From positions 31,290 through 95,289 of the forward strand of contig NZ_JARANV010000016.1 of assembly GCF_029889845.1 (NCBI RefSeq): a DNA stretch of 64,000 nucleotides, written 5' to 3'. Of the stretch, positions 1-9,658 are shown piece by piece. The translations under genes were made by a program, and so were the position numbers. Position 1 is the stretch's first letter. Each line of letters starts with the position of its first letter. This DNA comes from Halomonas sp. 25-S5 (GTDB lineage: Bacteria > Pseudomonadota > Gammaproteobacteria > Pseudomonadales > Halomonadaceae). Under the pieces are notes generated by a model. It was not told where the DNA came from. It was given only the letters and a program-made list of their open reading frames with translations, and searched no databases.

Positions 1-651
1 GCCCAGGTTGTTCTCCACCTCCGTCACGCCGCCGATGTTCTCCGCCGCGACCTGCACGGCCTGGCGCTGCTCCTTGCTGTCCACCAGCCCCCAGAGCTGC
101 ACCTTGCCCTCGGCCACGATGATGTTGAGCCGGTCGACCATCACCCCGGTGTGCTCGTCCACCTCCTTGAGGATGGCATCGCGGATCGCGCGGTCATCAC
201 CGCCACCGGCAGGCTGGCGGTTCACCGAGAAGCCGCGCAGCAGATTGGAACGGCTGACGATGCCCACCAGCTTGCCATCTCGCACCACCGGCACCCGCTT
301 GATGCGGCGCTTCTCGAGCAGCGAGGCGATGCGGTGCAGCGGCTCGTCCTCGGTGACGGTGAGCGGATGCGGCGTCATGATCTCGCTGGCCTTGCGGCCG
401 TGGCTCTTGACGTAGTCCACGGCATTGCCGCCGCTGAAGAGCTTCAGCCACCAGGACTTGTGCTGGTCGGTGTCGTTCTCGACCCGGCGCATCAGGTCCC
501 CCTCGCTGACGATGCCGAGCACCTTGTCGTCGGCATCCACCACCGGCACGGCGCTGATGCCGTGTTCCAGCAGCAGGCTGGCGATCTCACTGACTTCACT
601 GTCGGGGGTGACGGTGATCACGTTGGGGGTCATGACATCTGCGGCTTGCAT
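1..651 (-). CDS. CBS-CBS-BON domain protein (3' end cut by window)
   Basis: The reading frame starts at an ATG at 651 (MQAADVMTPNV) and is open to base 1, giving 217 residues without a stop. Two CBS domains are visible: the first begins with the VMTPNVITV motif and the second around residue 90 with the repeat EIMTPHPLTV. After residue about 155 a BON-type segment follows (HTGVMVDRLNIIVAEGKV and onward). CBS pairs usually bind adenosyl ligands and BON domains bind membranes or carbohydrate; the combination is common in uncharacterised stress proteins. The substrate is unknown. It has its own upstream gap (652-795) and faces the same way as deoR. Confidence 0.85.
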   Translation of the reverse strand, partial: MQAADVMTPNVITVTPDSEVSEIASLLLEHGISAVPVVDADDKVLGIVSEGDLMRRVENDTDQHKSWWLKLFSGGNAVDYVKSHGRKASEIMTPHPLTVTEDEPLHRIASLLEKRRIKRVPVVRDGKLVGIVSRSNLLRGFSVNRQPAGGGDDRAIRDAILKEVDEHTGVMVDRLNIIVAEGKVQLWGLVDSKEQRQAVQVAAENIGGVTEVENNLG

Positions 652-795
652 CGACGTTCTCCAGCAGGTTCAGGGGCTTGTAGAACCAACATAGCAATGC
701 CCTGTGCTCTTCGCCTTGATCCACGCCAAAAACTGTCAACGTAGCCCGGGGATACGGTCGAAGCCTGACAGCCCGGCAGGTGTCGGCGGCAGGCG

Positions 796-1530
796 TCATG
801 CCGGCCCGCCTTCCGCGGCGAGCGTGCCATCGGTGATCACCTCGTCGACCTCCTCGAGCCCGGCGAAGCGCGCTGGCCGAATCACCCCCAGCTTGCTCTC
901 GTCCACCACCAGCAGGCGATGCGCCGCGGTGGTGATCGCCGCCTGCTTGGGGAGCACCTCATGGAAGTGGAAGCAGCTCAGGCCCTTCTGCCGGTGCACG
1001 CCCGCCGCGGAGAGAAAGGCCTTGTTGATACCGAGGTGCCGGATGGCATCGCCCATCGCCTCGCTGGCGAAGGAGCGCGACGAGCCATGGTAGACCCCGC
1101 CCAGCAGGATCAGCCGCACCCCGGGCAGCACGCTCACCGCATCGGCCACGTTCAGGGCATAGGTCACCACGGTCAGCGACTGGTCGGCCGGCAGGCCAGC
1201 GGCCAGCGGCATCAGCGTCGTGCCGCAGTCGATGAACAGGGTGTCGCCGGGCTCGATGCGGCGGGCCGCCCGCTGGCAGAGCCGGCGCTTGGCCTCGGCA
1301 TGGCGGTCCTGCTGGGCCGCCAGGTCGTAGACCGGCGCATAGCGCGGGTCGTCACTGCGCACCAGGTGGCCCCCCATCAGCCGCAGCCCGCCCTCCCCGG
1401 CGGCCAGGTCGCGGCGAATGGTCATCTCCGACACCCCGCACAGCACCGCGGCATCCTGCAGGCGCAGGCTCCCGCCGCGGGCCAGGGCATCACTCAGCCG
1501 GGCGCGGCGCCGGGCAGTGCGTTCGTTCAT
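796..1530 (-). CDS. deoR: DeoR-family transcriptional repressor of the deo operon
   Basis: 244 residues. An N-terminal DeoR-type helix-turn-helix (residues about 5-55, with VSEMTIRRDLAA) is followed by the sugar-phosphate-binding DeoRC sensor domain (DCGTTLMPLA near 105-115, characteristic of the family). It is divergent from nupC-deoCABD-cdd, and a 16-bp sequence almost identical to the E. coli DeoR operator lies in the shared gap. Family knowledge: DeoR represses nucleoside catabolism and is released by deoxyribose-5-phosphate. The gene-specific name rests mainly on the neighbours and the operator. Confidence 0.88.
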   Translation of the reverse strand: MNERTARRRARLSDALARGGSLRLQDAAVLCGVSEMTIRRDLAAGEGGLRLMGGHLVRSDDPRYAPVYDLAAQQDRHAEAKRRLCQRAARRIEPGDTLFIDCGTTLMPLAAGLPADQSLTVVTYALNVADAVSVLPGVRLILLGGVYHGSSRSFASEAMGDAIRHLGINKAFLSAAGVHRQKGLSCFHFHEVLPKQAAITTAAHRLLVVDESKLGVIRPARFAGLEEVDEVITDGTLAAEGGPA

Positions 1531-1567
1531 CTCCTGCGGCTCTCCTGAGGGCCCGATGATGGAAATA

Positions 1568-1583
1568 TGTTAGAAAAATAACA
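1568..1583. promoter_or_regulatory. Putative DeoR operator palindrome
   Basis: TGTTAGAAAAATAACA matches the E. coli DeoR operator TGTTAGAATTCTAACA at most positions and lies between the divergent deoR and nupC starts. A second TGTTA half-site begins at 1589 (TGTTATAGATTTCACC). Two neighbouring sites would allow the looping known for DeoR; that last point is inference. Confidence 0.75.
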
Positions 1584-1658
1584 CTGAATGTTATAGATTT
1601 CACCTTACACTCATCCGCATGCCTGCCGCCCCAGGCCGCCCAGCCAGATAGGTGCCCC

Positions 1659-2927
1659 ATGACCCTCCTCATGAGCCTGGTCGGGATGATGACGCTGATC
1701 GCCATCGCCCTGATCTTCTCTTCCAATCGCCGCGCCATCCGACTGCGCACCGTGGGCGGCGCCTTCGCCATCCAGGCCAGCATCGGCGCCTTCGTGCTCT
1801 ACGTGCCAGCCGGCCAGACCGTGCTCGCCACCGTCTCCGATGCGGTCAGCCAGGTGGTGCTCTACGCCAATGACGGCATCGGCTTCCTGTTCGGCAGCCT
1901 GGCCGACGTCGAGTCCACCGGCTTCGTGTTCGCCTTCAAGGTGCTGCCGGTGATCATCTTCTTCTCCTCGCTGACCGCGGTGCTCTACTACATCGGCGTC
2001 ATGCAGTGGATCATCCGCATCCTCGGCGGCGCCCTGCAGAAGGCGCTCGGCACCTCGCGCACCGAGTCGCTGTCGGCCACGGCCAACATCTTCGTCGGCC
2101 AGACCGAGGCGCCGCTGGTGGTGCGGCCCTTCATCGCGCGGATGACCCCGTCGCAGCTGTTCGCGGTGATGTGCGGTGGCCTGGCCTCGGTGGCCGGCTC
2201 GGTACTGGCCGGCTATGCGGCGCTGGGTATCCCCATGGAGTACCTGGTGGCCGCCTCCTTCATGGCCGCCCCCGGCGGGCTGCTGTTCGCCAAGCTGCTG
2301 ATGCCCGAGACCGAGACGCCCGAGGACAGCGTCTCCGCCGCCGAGGAGCGACTCGAGGAAGAGGAAAACCATCCCGCTAACGTGCTCGACGCCGCCGCCT
2401 CCGGGGCCAGCTCCGGCCTGATGCTGGCCGCCAACGTCGGCGCCATGCTGCTGGCCTTCATCGGCCTGATCGCCCTGGTCAACGGCATCCTCGGTGGCGT
2501 GGGCGGCTGGTTCGGCATGGAGTCGCTGAGCCTGGAGATGCTGCTCGGCTGGCTGTTCGCGCCGCTGGCCTTCCTGCTCGGCGTGCCCTGGCAGGAGGCG
2601 ACCCTGGCCGGCTCCTTCATCGGCCAAAAGCTGGTGGTCAACGAGTTCGTAGCCTACATCAATCTGGCGCCCTACCTGGACGGCGAGCAGGTGGTAGCCG
2701 CCACCGGGGAGGCCCTGTCCGGGCATTCCGCGGCGATCCTATCGTTCGCACTGTGCGGCTTCGCCAACCTCTCTTCCATCGCCATCCTGCTCGGGGGGCT
2801 GGGCAGCATCGCCCCCAGCCGCCGCCACGAGATCGCCCGCTTCGGCCTCAAGGCGGTGCTGGCCGGTACCCTCTCCAACCTGATGTCCGCCACCCTGGCC
2901 GGCTTCTTCATCGCCCTCGGGGCATGA
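1659..2927 (+). CDS. nupC: NupC-type concentrative nucleoside transporter
   Basis: 422 residues, hydrophobic throughout, with the CNT-family order: an N-terminal hydrophobic pair, the central [20 protein letters not shown] and [13 protein letters not shown] segments, and a C-terminal [17 protein letters not shown] segment typical of the nucleoside/cation site. Members import nucleosides with H+ or Na+ across the inner membrane. First gene of the deo cluster; the ATG at 1659 has AGGTG upstream. A strong GC hairpin separates it from deoC, so expression of transport and catabolic genes may differ. Confidence 0.9.
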   Translation: MTLLMSLVGMMTLIAIALIFSSNRRAIRLRTVGGAFAIQASIGAFVLYVPAGQTVLATVSDAVSQVVLYANDGIGFLFGSLADVESTGFVFAFKVLPVIIFFSSLTAVLYYIGVMQWIIRILGGALQKALGTSRTESLSATANIFVGQTEAPLVVRPFIARMTPSQLFAVMCGGLASVAGSVLAGYAALGIPMEYLVAASFMAAPGGLLFAKLLMPETETPEDSVSAAEERLEEEENHPANVLDAAASGASSGLMLAANVGAMLLAFIGLIALVNGILGGVGGWFGMESLSLEMLLGWLFAPLAFLLGVPWQEATLAGSFIGQKLVVNEFVAYINLAPYLDGEQVVAATGEALSGHSAAILSFALCGFANLSSIAILLGGLGSIAPSRRHEIARFGLKAVLAGTLSNLMSATLAGFFIALGA

Positions 2928-2933
2928 ACCGGC

Positions 2934-2959
2934 GACGCCGCGGCCCCGGCCGCGGCGTC
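2934..2959 (+). terminator. Intercistronic hairpin between nupC and deoC
   Basis: Perfect 10-bp stem (GACGCCGCGG / CCGCGGCGTC) with a CCCCGG loop, seven bases after the nupC stop. No continuous T run follows, so a partial attenuator or mRNA 3'-end protector is more likely than a full terminator. Confidence 0.5.
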
Positions 2960-2997
2960 AGGCTTCTCTACAGGACTCTTTTCTATAGGACCATGTC

Positions 2998-3774
2998 ATG
3001 ACCGATCTGCAACGCGCCGCCCGCCAAGCCCTGTCGCTGATGGACCTCACCAGCCTCAACGACGACGACACCGATGCCACCATCGAGGCGCTGTGCCAGC
3101 GGGCCAAGACGCCGATGGGCGCCCCGGCGGCGATCTGCGTCTACCCGCAGTTCATCGTCCCGGCCCGCCGGGCGCTGACTGCCCACCGCCTGAACGACAA
3201 CGTGAAGATCGCCACCGTCACCAACTTCCCCGACGGCGGCGATGACGTCATGCGCGCTGCCCGGGCAACCCGCGAGGCGGTAGCCTCCGGCGCCGACGAA
3301 GTCGACGTGGTCTTCCCCTACCGCGCGCTGATGGCTGGCGACGAGGCCGTGGGCCAGAAGCTGGTCGAGATGTGCAAGGCCGCCTGCGGCGACGCCACCC
3401 TCAAGGTAATCCTGGAGACCGGCGAGCTGAAGGACCCGGCCCTGATCCGCCGCGCCGCCGAACTGGCCGTGGAGGGCGGCGCCGACTTCCTCAAGACCTC
3501 CACCGGCAAGGTCTCCGTCAACGCTACTCTGGAGGCCGCCGAAATCCTGCTCGAGGTGATCCGCGACAGCGGCGAGGACGTCGGCTTCAAGGCCGCCGGC
3601 GGCGTGCGCACCACCGAGGACGCCCAGGCCTACCTGCAGCTCGCCGAGCGCATCATGGGCGCCAACTGGCTCACCCCGGCACACTTCCGCTTCGGCGCCT
3701 CAGGCCTGCTCGACGACCTGCTCCTCACCCTGGGCGCCTTCGAGGGCAACGCCGGCCCCGAGGACGGCTACTGA
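2998..3774 (+). CDS. deoC: Deoxyribose-phosphate aldolase
   Basis: 258 residues, the usual E. coli-type DeoC length. A class I aldolase: the Schiff-base lysine sits in DFLKTSTGK (K166) and the second active-site lysine in [10 protein letters not shown] (K198). It cleaves 2-deoxyribose-5-phosphate to acetaldehyde and glyceraldehyde-3-phosphate in the cytoplasm, the last step of deoxynucleoside catabolism. Its TGA overlaps the deoA ATG (TGATG at 3772-3776), indicating translational coupling. Confidence 0.96.
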   Translation: MTDLQRAARQALSLMDLTSLNDDDTDATIEALCQRAKTPMGAPAAICVYPQFIVPARRALTAHRLNDNVKIATVTNFPDGGDDVMRAARATREAVASGADEVDVVFPYRALMAGDEAVGQKLVEMCKAACGDATLKVILETGELKDPALIRRAAELAVEGGADFLKTSTGKVSVNATLEAAEILLEVIRDSGEDVGFKAAGGVRTTEDAQAYLQLAERIMGANWLTPAHFRFGASGLLDDLLLTLGAFEGNAGPEDGY

Positions 3775-5102
3775 TGCTGCCCCAGGAGCTGATCCGCGCC
3801 AAGCGTGATGGCCGCGTGCTGGGCCGCGACGCGATCCGGCAGCTGGTGGCCGGCATCGCCGACGGCAGCCTCTCGGATGCCCAGGTGGGTGCCCTGGCCA
3901 TGGCGGTGTTCCTGCGGGGCATGGAGGCCGAGGAGACAGTGGCATTGACCGAGGCGATCCGCGACTCCGGCGAGGTGCTCGACTGGTCCGGCCTCGACCT
4001 GCCCGGGCCGGTGCTCGACAAGCACTCCACCGGCGGCGTGGGCGACCTCGTCTCGCTGGTGCTCGGCCCCTGGATCGCCGCCTGCGGCGGTCACGTGCCG
4101 ATGGTCTCCGGCCGCGGCCTGGGCCACACCGGCGGCACCCTGGACAAGCTCGAGGCGATCCCCGGCTACTCGGTCACCCCGGACACCGCCACCTTCCGCC
4201 GGCTGGTCAAGGAGGTGGGCGTGGCGATCATCGGCCAGACCGCCGACCTGGCGCCGGCCGACCGGCGACTCTATGCGGTGCGCGACGTCACCGCCACCGT
4301 GGAGTCGCTGCCGCTGATCGTCAGCTCGATCCTCGGCAAGAAACTGGCCTGTGGCCTTGATGCCCTGGTGATGGACGTCAAGTGCGGCAGCGGGGCCTTC
4401 ATGCCCACAGAGGAAGCCGCCAGAGCGTTGGCGCAAACCATCGCCGAGGTAGCCAGCCAGGCCGGGACCCGCACGACGGCACTGGTCACCGACATGAGCC
4501 AGCCGCTGGCCCCCTGCGCCGGCAATGCGCTCGAGGTGCGCGAGGCGCTGCGCCTGCTCGGCGGCGAAAAGCGCCACGGCCGCCTGCTGGCGGTGACCCG
4601 CGACCTGGCCACCGAGCTGCTGCTGGCCGGCCGCCTGGCCGATTCCCGGGACGCCGCCATGGCGCGGCTCGACGAGGCGCTGGCCTCGGGGGCGGCCGCC
4701 GAGCGCTTCTCCCGCATGGTGGCGGGCCTCGGCGGGCCCAGCGACCTGCTCGAGCGCCCCGACCACCACCTGCCCGAGGCGCCGGTAACCCGCGCGGTAC
4801 ATGCCGAGCACCCGGGCCGGGTCCAGGCCATGGATACTCGCGCCCTGGGCCTGGCCGTGGTGGCCCTGGGCGGCGGCCGTCGCGCCCCCGGCGAGGCCAT
4901 CGACCCCGCGGTCGGGCTTTCGCACATTGCCTCCCTGGGCGAAACCGTGGACGCCGAGCGCCCGCTGGCGCTGGTTCATGCCGCCAGCGCCGCGGACGCC
5001 GACCGGGCCGCCCAACAGCTCCGCGAGGCCATCCAGATCGGCGACGCCCCCGCCACGCCCCCATCCCTGATCCATGACGTCATCCGTCGGGAGGCCCCAT
5101 GA
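3774..5102 (+). CDS. deoA: Thymidine phosphorylase
   Basis: 442 residues from the ATG at 3774, close to the family length of 440. The open frame extends much further upstream, but only through deoC in another frame; the coupled ATG gives the expected N terminus [13 protein letters not shown]. The phosphate-binding motif KHSTGGVGD and the glycine-rich [14 protein letters not shown] loop are intact, as is [12 protein letters not shown]. It converts thymidine and phosphate to thymine and deoxyribose-1-phosphate. Its stop overlaps the deoB start by ATGA. Confidence 0.96.
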   Translation: MLPQELIRAKRDGRVLGRDAIRQLVAGIADGSLSDAQVGALAMAVFLRGMEAEETVALTEAIRDSGEVLDWSGLDLPGPVLDKHSTGGVGDLVSLVLGPWIAACGGHVPMVSGRGLGHTGGTLDKLEAIPGYSVTPDTATFRRLVKEVGVAIIGQTADLAPADRRLYAVRDVTATVESLPLIVSSILGKKLACGLDALVMDVKCGSGAFMPTEEAARALAQTIAEVASQAGTRTTALVTDMSQPLAPCAGNALEVREALRLLGGEKRHGRLLAVTRDLATELLLAGRLADSRDAAMARLDEALASGAAAERFSRMVAGLGGPSDLLERPDHHLPEAPVTRAVHAEHPGRVQAMDTRALGLAVVALGGGRRAPGEAIDPAVGLSHIASLGETVDAERPLALVHAASAADADRAAQQLREAIQIGDAPATPPSLIHDVIRREAP

Positions 5103-6391
5103 CCCGCGCCATCGTGCTCGTGCTCGACTCCTTCGGCATCGGGGCGGCGCCCGACGCCGCCCGCTTCGGTGACGCCGGTGCCGACACCCTGGGCCATATC
5201 GCCGCCGCCTGCGCCCGTGGCGACTGCGACCTTCCAAGGGGCCCCGAAACAGGCCCCAGCGCGGGCCGCCAAGGGCCGCTTCACCTGCCCCACCTGGCCC
5301 GGCTGGGCCTCTTCCATGCCCACCACGCCAGCACCGGCCACTGGGCCGAGGGCGTCGCGGTGCCCGACGCGGTCACCGGCGCCTGGGGCCACGCCGCCGA
5401 GGTCTCCTCGGGCAAGGACACCCCCTCGGGCCACTGGGAGATCGCCGGGGTACCGGTGCGCTCACACTGGGGCTACTTCCTCGAGGAAAAGAACAGCTTT
5501 CCCGCCGAGCTGCTCGAAGTGCTAGTGCAGGAGGCGGAGCTGCCCGGGGTGCTCGGCGACTGCCACGCCTCCGGTACCGAGATCATCGCCCGGCTCGGCG
5601 AGGCGCATGTGGCGAGCGGCAAGCCCATCGTCTACACCTCGGCGGACTCGGTGTTCCAGATCGCCGCCCACGAGGAGGCCTTCGGCCTGGAGCGGCTCTA
5701 CGCGCTCTGCGAAGTTGCCCGCCGCCTGCTCGAGCCGTACAACATCGGCCGGGTGATCGCGCGCCCCTTCGTGGGCGACGCCACCGCGGGCTTCACGCGC
5801 ACCGCCAACCGCCGCGACTACAGCGTCGAGCCGCCCGCCCCCACGGTGCTCCAGAAGCTGCATGACGACGCTGGCACGGTGGTGGCCATCGGCAAGATCG
5901 CCGACATCTACGCCCACTGCGGCATCACGCGCACGGTGAAGGCCAGCGGCCACGACGCCCTGATGGATGCGACCCTCGAGGCCCTGATGGATACCGGCGA
6001 GCACAGCCTGATCATGACCAACTTCGTCGACTTCGACATGGTCCACGGCCACCGCCGCGACGTGCCAGGTTATGCTGCGGCCCTGGAGGCCTTCGACGCC
6101 CGACTGCCCGAGCTGCTGGACAGGCTCCGCGACGATGACCTGCTGGTCCTCACCGCCGACCATGGCTGCGATCCCACCTGGAGGGGCACCGACCATACCC
6201 GCGAGCACGTCCCGGTGCTGGCGCTGGGCGCGGGCCTCGCCCCGGGCTCGCTGGGTGCCCGCGAGACCTTCGCCGACATCGGCCAGAGCCTGGCCACGCA
6301 CCTGGGCCTCGCGCCCATGGACGACGGTGCCAGCTTCCTGCCGCCCGCCTCGTCTTCCACCACGCTATCCAACGCTACGGGAGGCCACTGA
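5099..6391 (+). CDS. deoB: Phosphopentomutase
   Basis: 430 residues of the alkaline-phosphatase superfamily type. The N-terminal metal-binding [13 protein letters not shown] segment, the [12 protein letters not shown] region containing the phosphorylated Thr, and the C-terminal metal ligands [10 protein letters not shown] and HTREHVP are all present. It interconverts (deoxy)ribose-1- and -5-phosphate, linking DeoA and DeoD to DeoC. It overlaps deoA by four bases, and its last base is the first base of deoD. About 25 residues near 40-65 ([13 protein letters not shown]) look longer and more GC-rich than in E. coli DeoB. Confidence 0.95.
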   Translation: MTRAIVLVLDSFGIGAAPDAARFGDAGADTLGHIAAACARGDCDLPRGPETGPSAGRQGPLHLPHLARLGLFHAHHASTGHWAEGVAVPDAVTGAWGHAAEVSSGKDTPSGHWEIAGVPVRSHWGYFLEEKNSFPAELLEVLVQEAELPGVLGDCHASGTEIIARLGEAHVASGKPIVYTSADSVFQIAAHEEAFGLERLYALCEVARRLLEPYNIGRVIARPFVGDATAGFTRTANRRDYSVEPPAPTVLQKLHDDAGTVVAIGKIADIYAHCGITRTVKASGHDALMDATLEALMDTGEHSLIMTNFVDFDMVHGHRRDVPGYAAALEAFDARLPELLDRLRDDDLLVLTADHGCDPTWRGTDHTREHVPVLALGAGLAPGSLGARETFADIGQSLATHLGLAPMDDGASFLPPASSSTTLSNATGGH

Positions 6392-7125
6392 TGGCAACCC
6401 CCCATATCAACGCCGAACGCGGCGACTTCGCCGATACCGTGCTGATGCCCGGCGACCCGCTGCGCGCCCGCTACATCGCCGAGACCTTCCTGGACGAGGT
6501 CCGCCAGGTCAACACGGTGCGCAGCATGGCCGGCTATACCGGGCGCTACAGGGGCCGGCCGATCTCGGTGATGGGCCATGGCATGGGCATCCCCTCGGTC
6601 TCCATCTACGCCAAGGAGCTGATCACCGAGTACGATGTCAGCACGCTGATCCGCGTCGGCTCCTGCGGCGCGGTGCGCGATGACGTGGCGGTACGCGACG
6701 TGGTGATCGGCCTGGGCGCCTGCACCGACTCGGGGGTCAACCGCACCCGGTTCGGCGGCATGGACTTCGCCGCCACCGCCGACTTCGCCCTGACGCGCGC
6801 CCTGGCCGACGCCGCCCAAGGCCTCGGCGTGGCGACGAAGGTCGGCAACCTCTTCTCGGCGGATCTCTTCTACGACCCTCGCCCCGAGACCGCCGCGCTA
6901 CTCAGGCGCTACGGCATCGTCGGCGTGGAGATGGAGGCCGCCGGCCTCTACGGCGTCGCCGCCGAGTTCGGCGCCCGGGCCGCCACCGTCTGCACCGTCT
7001 CGGACCATATCCTCAGGGGCGATTCGCTCTCCAGCGCCGAGCGCCAGAGCACCTTCGACGAGATGATGGAGATCGCCCTGGAGAGCGTACTGCGCGACGA
7101 CGCGGCCCGGGAGGACGAGGCATGA
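6391..7125 (+). CDS. deoD: Purine-nucleoside phosphorylase, hexameric type
   Basis: 244 residues of the trimeric-fold/hexameric NP-I family: [13 protein letters not shown] at the N terminus, GHGMGIPS phosphate-site motif, [10 protein letters not shown], and the nucleoside-binding [12 protein letters not shown] segment. It phosphorolyses purine (deoxy)nucleosides to free base plus (deoxy)ribose-1-phosphate. The ATG at 6391 overlaps the deoB TGA by one base, and cdd overlaps its 3' end by ATGA, so it is inside one transcription unit. Confidence 0.95.
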   Translation: MATPHINAERGDFADTVLMPGDPLRARYIAETFLDEVRQVNTVRSMAGYTGRYRGRPISVMGHGMGIPSVSIYAKELITEYDVSTLIRVGSCGAVRDDVAVRDVVIGLGACTDSGVNRTRFGGMDFAATADFALTRALADAAQGLGVATKVGNLFSADLFYDPRPETAALLRRYGIVGVEMEAAGLYGVAAEFGARAATVCTVSDHILRGDSLSSAERQSTFDEMMEIALESVLRDDAAREDEA

Positions 7126-7559
7126 GCGAGCCCATGACGCCTGACGCCATTCCACAGGAGATCGTCGCGGCACTGATCGCAGTGCGCGAGAGCGCCTATG
7201 CGCCCTATTCGCGCCATCCGGTCGGCGCGCTGGTGATCGGCGAGAGCGGGAGGCGCTATGCCGGCGCCAACGTGGAGGTGGCCCACTACAAGGGGATCTG
7301 CGCCGAGGCCTCGGCCATTGCCGCCCTGGCCAGCGCCGGCGAGCGTCAGCTGCGCGAGGTCTGGGTGATCGGGCCCGGCCGGCACCTCTGCACGCCCTGC
7401 GGCGATTGCCGCCAGCGCATCCGCGAGTTTGCCACCCCCGAGACCCGCATCCGGGTGGTGGACGCCGAGGGCCGGCTGCTCAAGGAGTACGACATGGAAG
7501 CGCTGCTGCCGGACTCCTTCGGGCCCGAGAACCTGAGCCACGAGGCCCTGCACGATTAG
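7122..7559 (+). CDS. cdd: Cytidine deaminase, tetrameric type
   Basis: 145 residues, the short homotetrameric class. Zinc ligands and the catalytic Glu are visible as CAEASAI and PCGDCRQ (three Cys, one Glu), and [14 protein letters not shown] is the usual N-terminal substrate loop. It deaminates (deoxy)cytidine to (deoxy)uridine, which feeds the phosphorylases encoded just upstream. It overlaps deoD by four bases and is the last gene of the cluster; the next gene is convergent. Confidence 0.95.
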   Translation: MSEPMTPDAIPQEIVAALIAVRESAYAPYSRHPVGALVIGESGRRYAGANVEVAHYKGICAEASAIAALASAGERQLREVWVIGPGRHLCTPCGDCRQRIREFATPETRIRVVDAEGRLLKEYDMEALLPDSFGPENLSHEALHD

Positions 7560-7581
7560 TTCACAGGCCCCGGTTTGGCGG

Positions 7582-8421
7582 TCACGACTGTAGTCGTGCG
7601 ACGGTCTCCTCGGTACTCCACAGGGCATTGGCCATATAGCGGAAGTTAGTCAGGGCGGCGAGGTAGCCGTCACCTTCTGGAAGCTTGGCGGCAGCCGTGG
7701 CATCGCGCACCACCACCACCTCGAAGCCTTGTTCCAGAAGCTCGCGCATGTGGGCCTCGACACACAGGTTGGCTGACATGCCGGCCAGGATGACCTGGTC
7801 GACGCGCTGTTTCCTCAGCTGCAGCACCAGGTCGTTCTGCTCGGGACCGTAGATCTTGTGGGGGGAGGTGATGATGGTCTTGCCATCCTCGATGAACTCG
7901 CGGTACTCGGGCATGAAGTCCGCTCCGCTGTCGCGCTCGAGTGCCGCCAGGGTATCGGGGCGATCGAACATGCCGATGTTGTGCATCAGCTTCTCCAGCG
8001 GGCCATTGAACTGCCAGCGGTGGTCATGCGGGTAGTAGTAGTGGGGTGAGACGGCCACGGTGATGCCGCGCTGCTTGGCAGCGGCAAACAGGCGTCGAAT
8101 GTTCTCGACGGTCCCGTGTTCCCGGACGCTCTCGCCGACCACTTCCCAGGTGACGCCGTCAGGGCTCAGGAAGTCGATCTGTGGATCGGTCACCACCAGT
8201 GCGGCTCGCGCAAGGTCGAGCTCGAAGCCGGCAGCCGGCAGGGCGGCCTTCTCGGGCGGAGCGTAGGGATCGCCGGCATGCGCTTCGGCAGCGCTGGGCA
8301 GGCCACCCAGGGTGGCGGCAGTGATGCCCGCCAGCCCGCCGGCGAGCAGGCGACGGCGGTCCTTGTCGACGACGTGGAAGGTCGGCTCGGTGGCCGCGGA
8401 ATGAGCCTTGTGATCGCACAT
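7582..8421 (-). CDS. Tat-exported isochorismatase-family cysteine hydrolase
   Basis: 279 residues. The N terminus has a twin-arginine-type leader: DRRRLLAGG near residues 21-29, a hydrophobic stretch and a probable AEAHA cleavage region near 48. The mature part has the isochorismatase-like fold: Asp in VVTDPQIDFL, a central Lys in ITSPHKIYGPEQ, and the nucleophile Cys in AGMSANLCVEAHM. The substrate cannot be told from sequence; amidase or hydrolase activity is the family expectation, and Tat export is unusual for this mostly cytosolic family. It diverges from an AraC regulator, which may control it. Confidence 0.85.
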   Translation of the reverse strand: MCDHKAHSAATEPTFHVVDKDRRRLLAGGLAGITAATLGGLPSAAEAHAGDPYAPPEKAALPAAGFELDLARAALVVTDPQIDFLSPDGVTWEVVGESVREHGTVENIRRLFAAAKQRGITVAVSPHYYYPHDHRWQFNGPLEKLMHNIGMFDRPDTLAALERDSGADFMPEYREFIEDGKTIITSPHKIYGPEQNDLVLQLRKQRVDQVILAGMSANLCVEAHMRELLEQGFEVVVVRDATAAAKLPEGDGYLAALTNFRYMANALWSTEETVARLQS

Positions 8422-8527
8422 GGTGTATTCCTCTCAGGCGTGGACGGTACGATGTCAGGCTAGCGCCATGCCGGTGCGATATTGTTCGCAAAGGGTGCCA
8501 TTTCATCCGTTTCCATCCGGAGCCTGC

Positions 8528-9436
8528 ATGCTCGACCAGCTGCTCAAGCGCATGACCATCGAGGTGAGATCCTTCGCCGTCTGCGAGGTGCGTCGCGGCT
8601 GGCCGCTGGAGACGCCCCCGCTGGGAAGCGTCTCGCTGCATTACGTGCTGCGTGGGGAAGGCTGCCTGCGCGACAGCTCCCATCGGTCGTTGCCGCTGGC
8701 GCCGGGCAGCCTGGTGATCTGTCCGCCGCACCAGCGATTGACCGTCAGTGAAACGGCCGGTGACCCCTTCCAGCTGCCTCACTGCGAGCCCGCCAGTGGC
8801 ACCCTTGAGTGGCTGCGCAGCCAGCGTGACGACCGGCTGCCCGGGGTATTGATCCTCTGCGGGATGCTCGATGTCGGGACGCCCGAGCTGGCTGGCTCAC
8901 CATTCGACCGGCTGCAGGCGCCGGTACGGATCGCCTCGGGGAACACGGCCATCTCGCCACTGTTCGAATCGCTGTTCGAGGAACTGTCCACCCAGGCGTT
9001 GGGCAGCCAGGCGATGATCGACGCGCTGATGAAGCAGTGCCTGGTGCTACTACTTCGGGAGCTCGAGGCCGGCACGACGCATCCCGCCTGGCTGCTGGCG
9101 CTGCAGGACCCGGCACTGGGGGCGGCCGTCTCGGCAATGACCGAGGACCTCGGGCGTCGCATCGGCATCGAGGGGTTGGCAGCACTCAGCCACATGAGTC
9201 GTACGACCTTCATCGCCCGCTTCAAGAAGGCCTACGGGGAGCCGCCCCAGCGCTTCCTCGCCGAGCGGCGCCTGCGCCTGGCACGTGACCTGCTGGTTAA
9301 CTCATCACTTCCGGTCAAGCAGGTGGCCCTGCGCTGTGCCTACCGAAGCCGGAGCCAGTTCAGCGCCGCCTACAAGTCGCGCTTCGGGCAAGACCCCGAG
9401 CACTACCGGCGCGAGCAACGTGACGATACCCGCTGA
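8528..9436 (+). CDS. AraC-family transcriptional regulator with N-terminal cupin
   Basis: 302 residues from the ATG at 8528 (MLDQLLKRMTIEV), which has GGAG seven bases upstream. An in-frame start at 8420 exists but lies in the divergent promoter region and is not preferred. Residues about 1-180 form a Cupin_6/AraC-binding-type sensor; residues about 200-300 carry two helix-turn-helix units (LAALSHMSRTTFIARFKKAY, QVALRCAYRSRSQFSAAYK), the second matching the AraC signature. It is divergent from the exported hydrolase with a 106-bp gap, suggesting local control. Confidence 0.87.
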   Translation: MLDQLLKRMTIEVRSFAVCEVRRGWPLETPPLGSVSLHYVLRGEGCLRDSSHRSLPLAPGSLVICPPHQRLTVSETAGDPFQLPHCEPASGTLEWLRSQRDDRLPGVLILCGMLDVGTPELAGSPFDRLQAPVRIASGNTAISPLFESLFEELSTQALGSQAMIDALMKQCLVLLLRELEAGTTHPAWLLALQDPALGAAVSAMTEDLGRRIGIEGLAALSHMSRTTFIARFKKAYGEPPQRFLAERRLRLARDLLVNSSLPVKQVALRCAYRSRSQFSAAYKSRFGQDPEHYRREQRDDTR

Positions 9437-9658
9437 GTCGCCGGTTGCCGGCTACTTCCCGGGGCGGCTCGTCGTCAAGATGCAGCCAGCGGGCCAGGCG
9501 GGAGTGTCGCCGTCGGCTCAGGTACCAGGGCAGCAGTGTCATCACGGCGAGTATGACCACAGCGGCCGCGATCGAAAGCAGCGGATTGGTCGGCAGTCTG
9601 ACGTGCAGGGCATCCCGCCCGCTTGGAGGGCTTCCGGGCGAAATCTAGGACCATGCCT
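9437..9658. other. Gap with a possible small membrane-protein remnant
   Basis: On the minus strand, after the ATPase stop, a frame reads one clear hydrophobic helix (LLSIAAAVVILAVMTLLPWYL) followed by a basic segment. It has no convincing start codon or ribosome site, and its end runs antisense into the AraC gene. It may be a decayed gene or chance. Confidence 0.25.

Noticed and set aside
3768..5237. 489-codon open frame on the minus strand
   Set aside because: It is antisense to deoA, Gln/Gly/His-rich low-complexity sequence without family motifs; a product of high GC in third positions.
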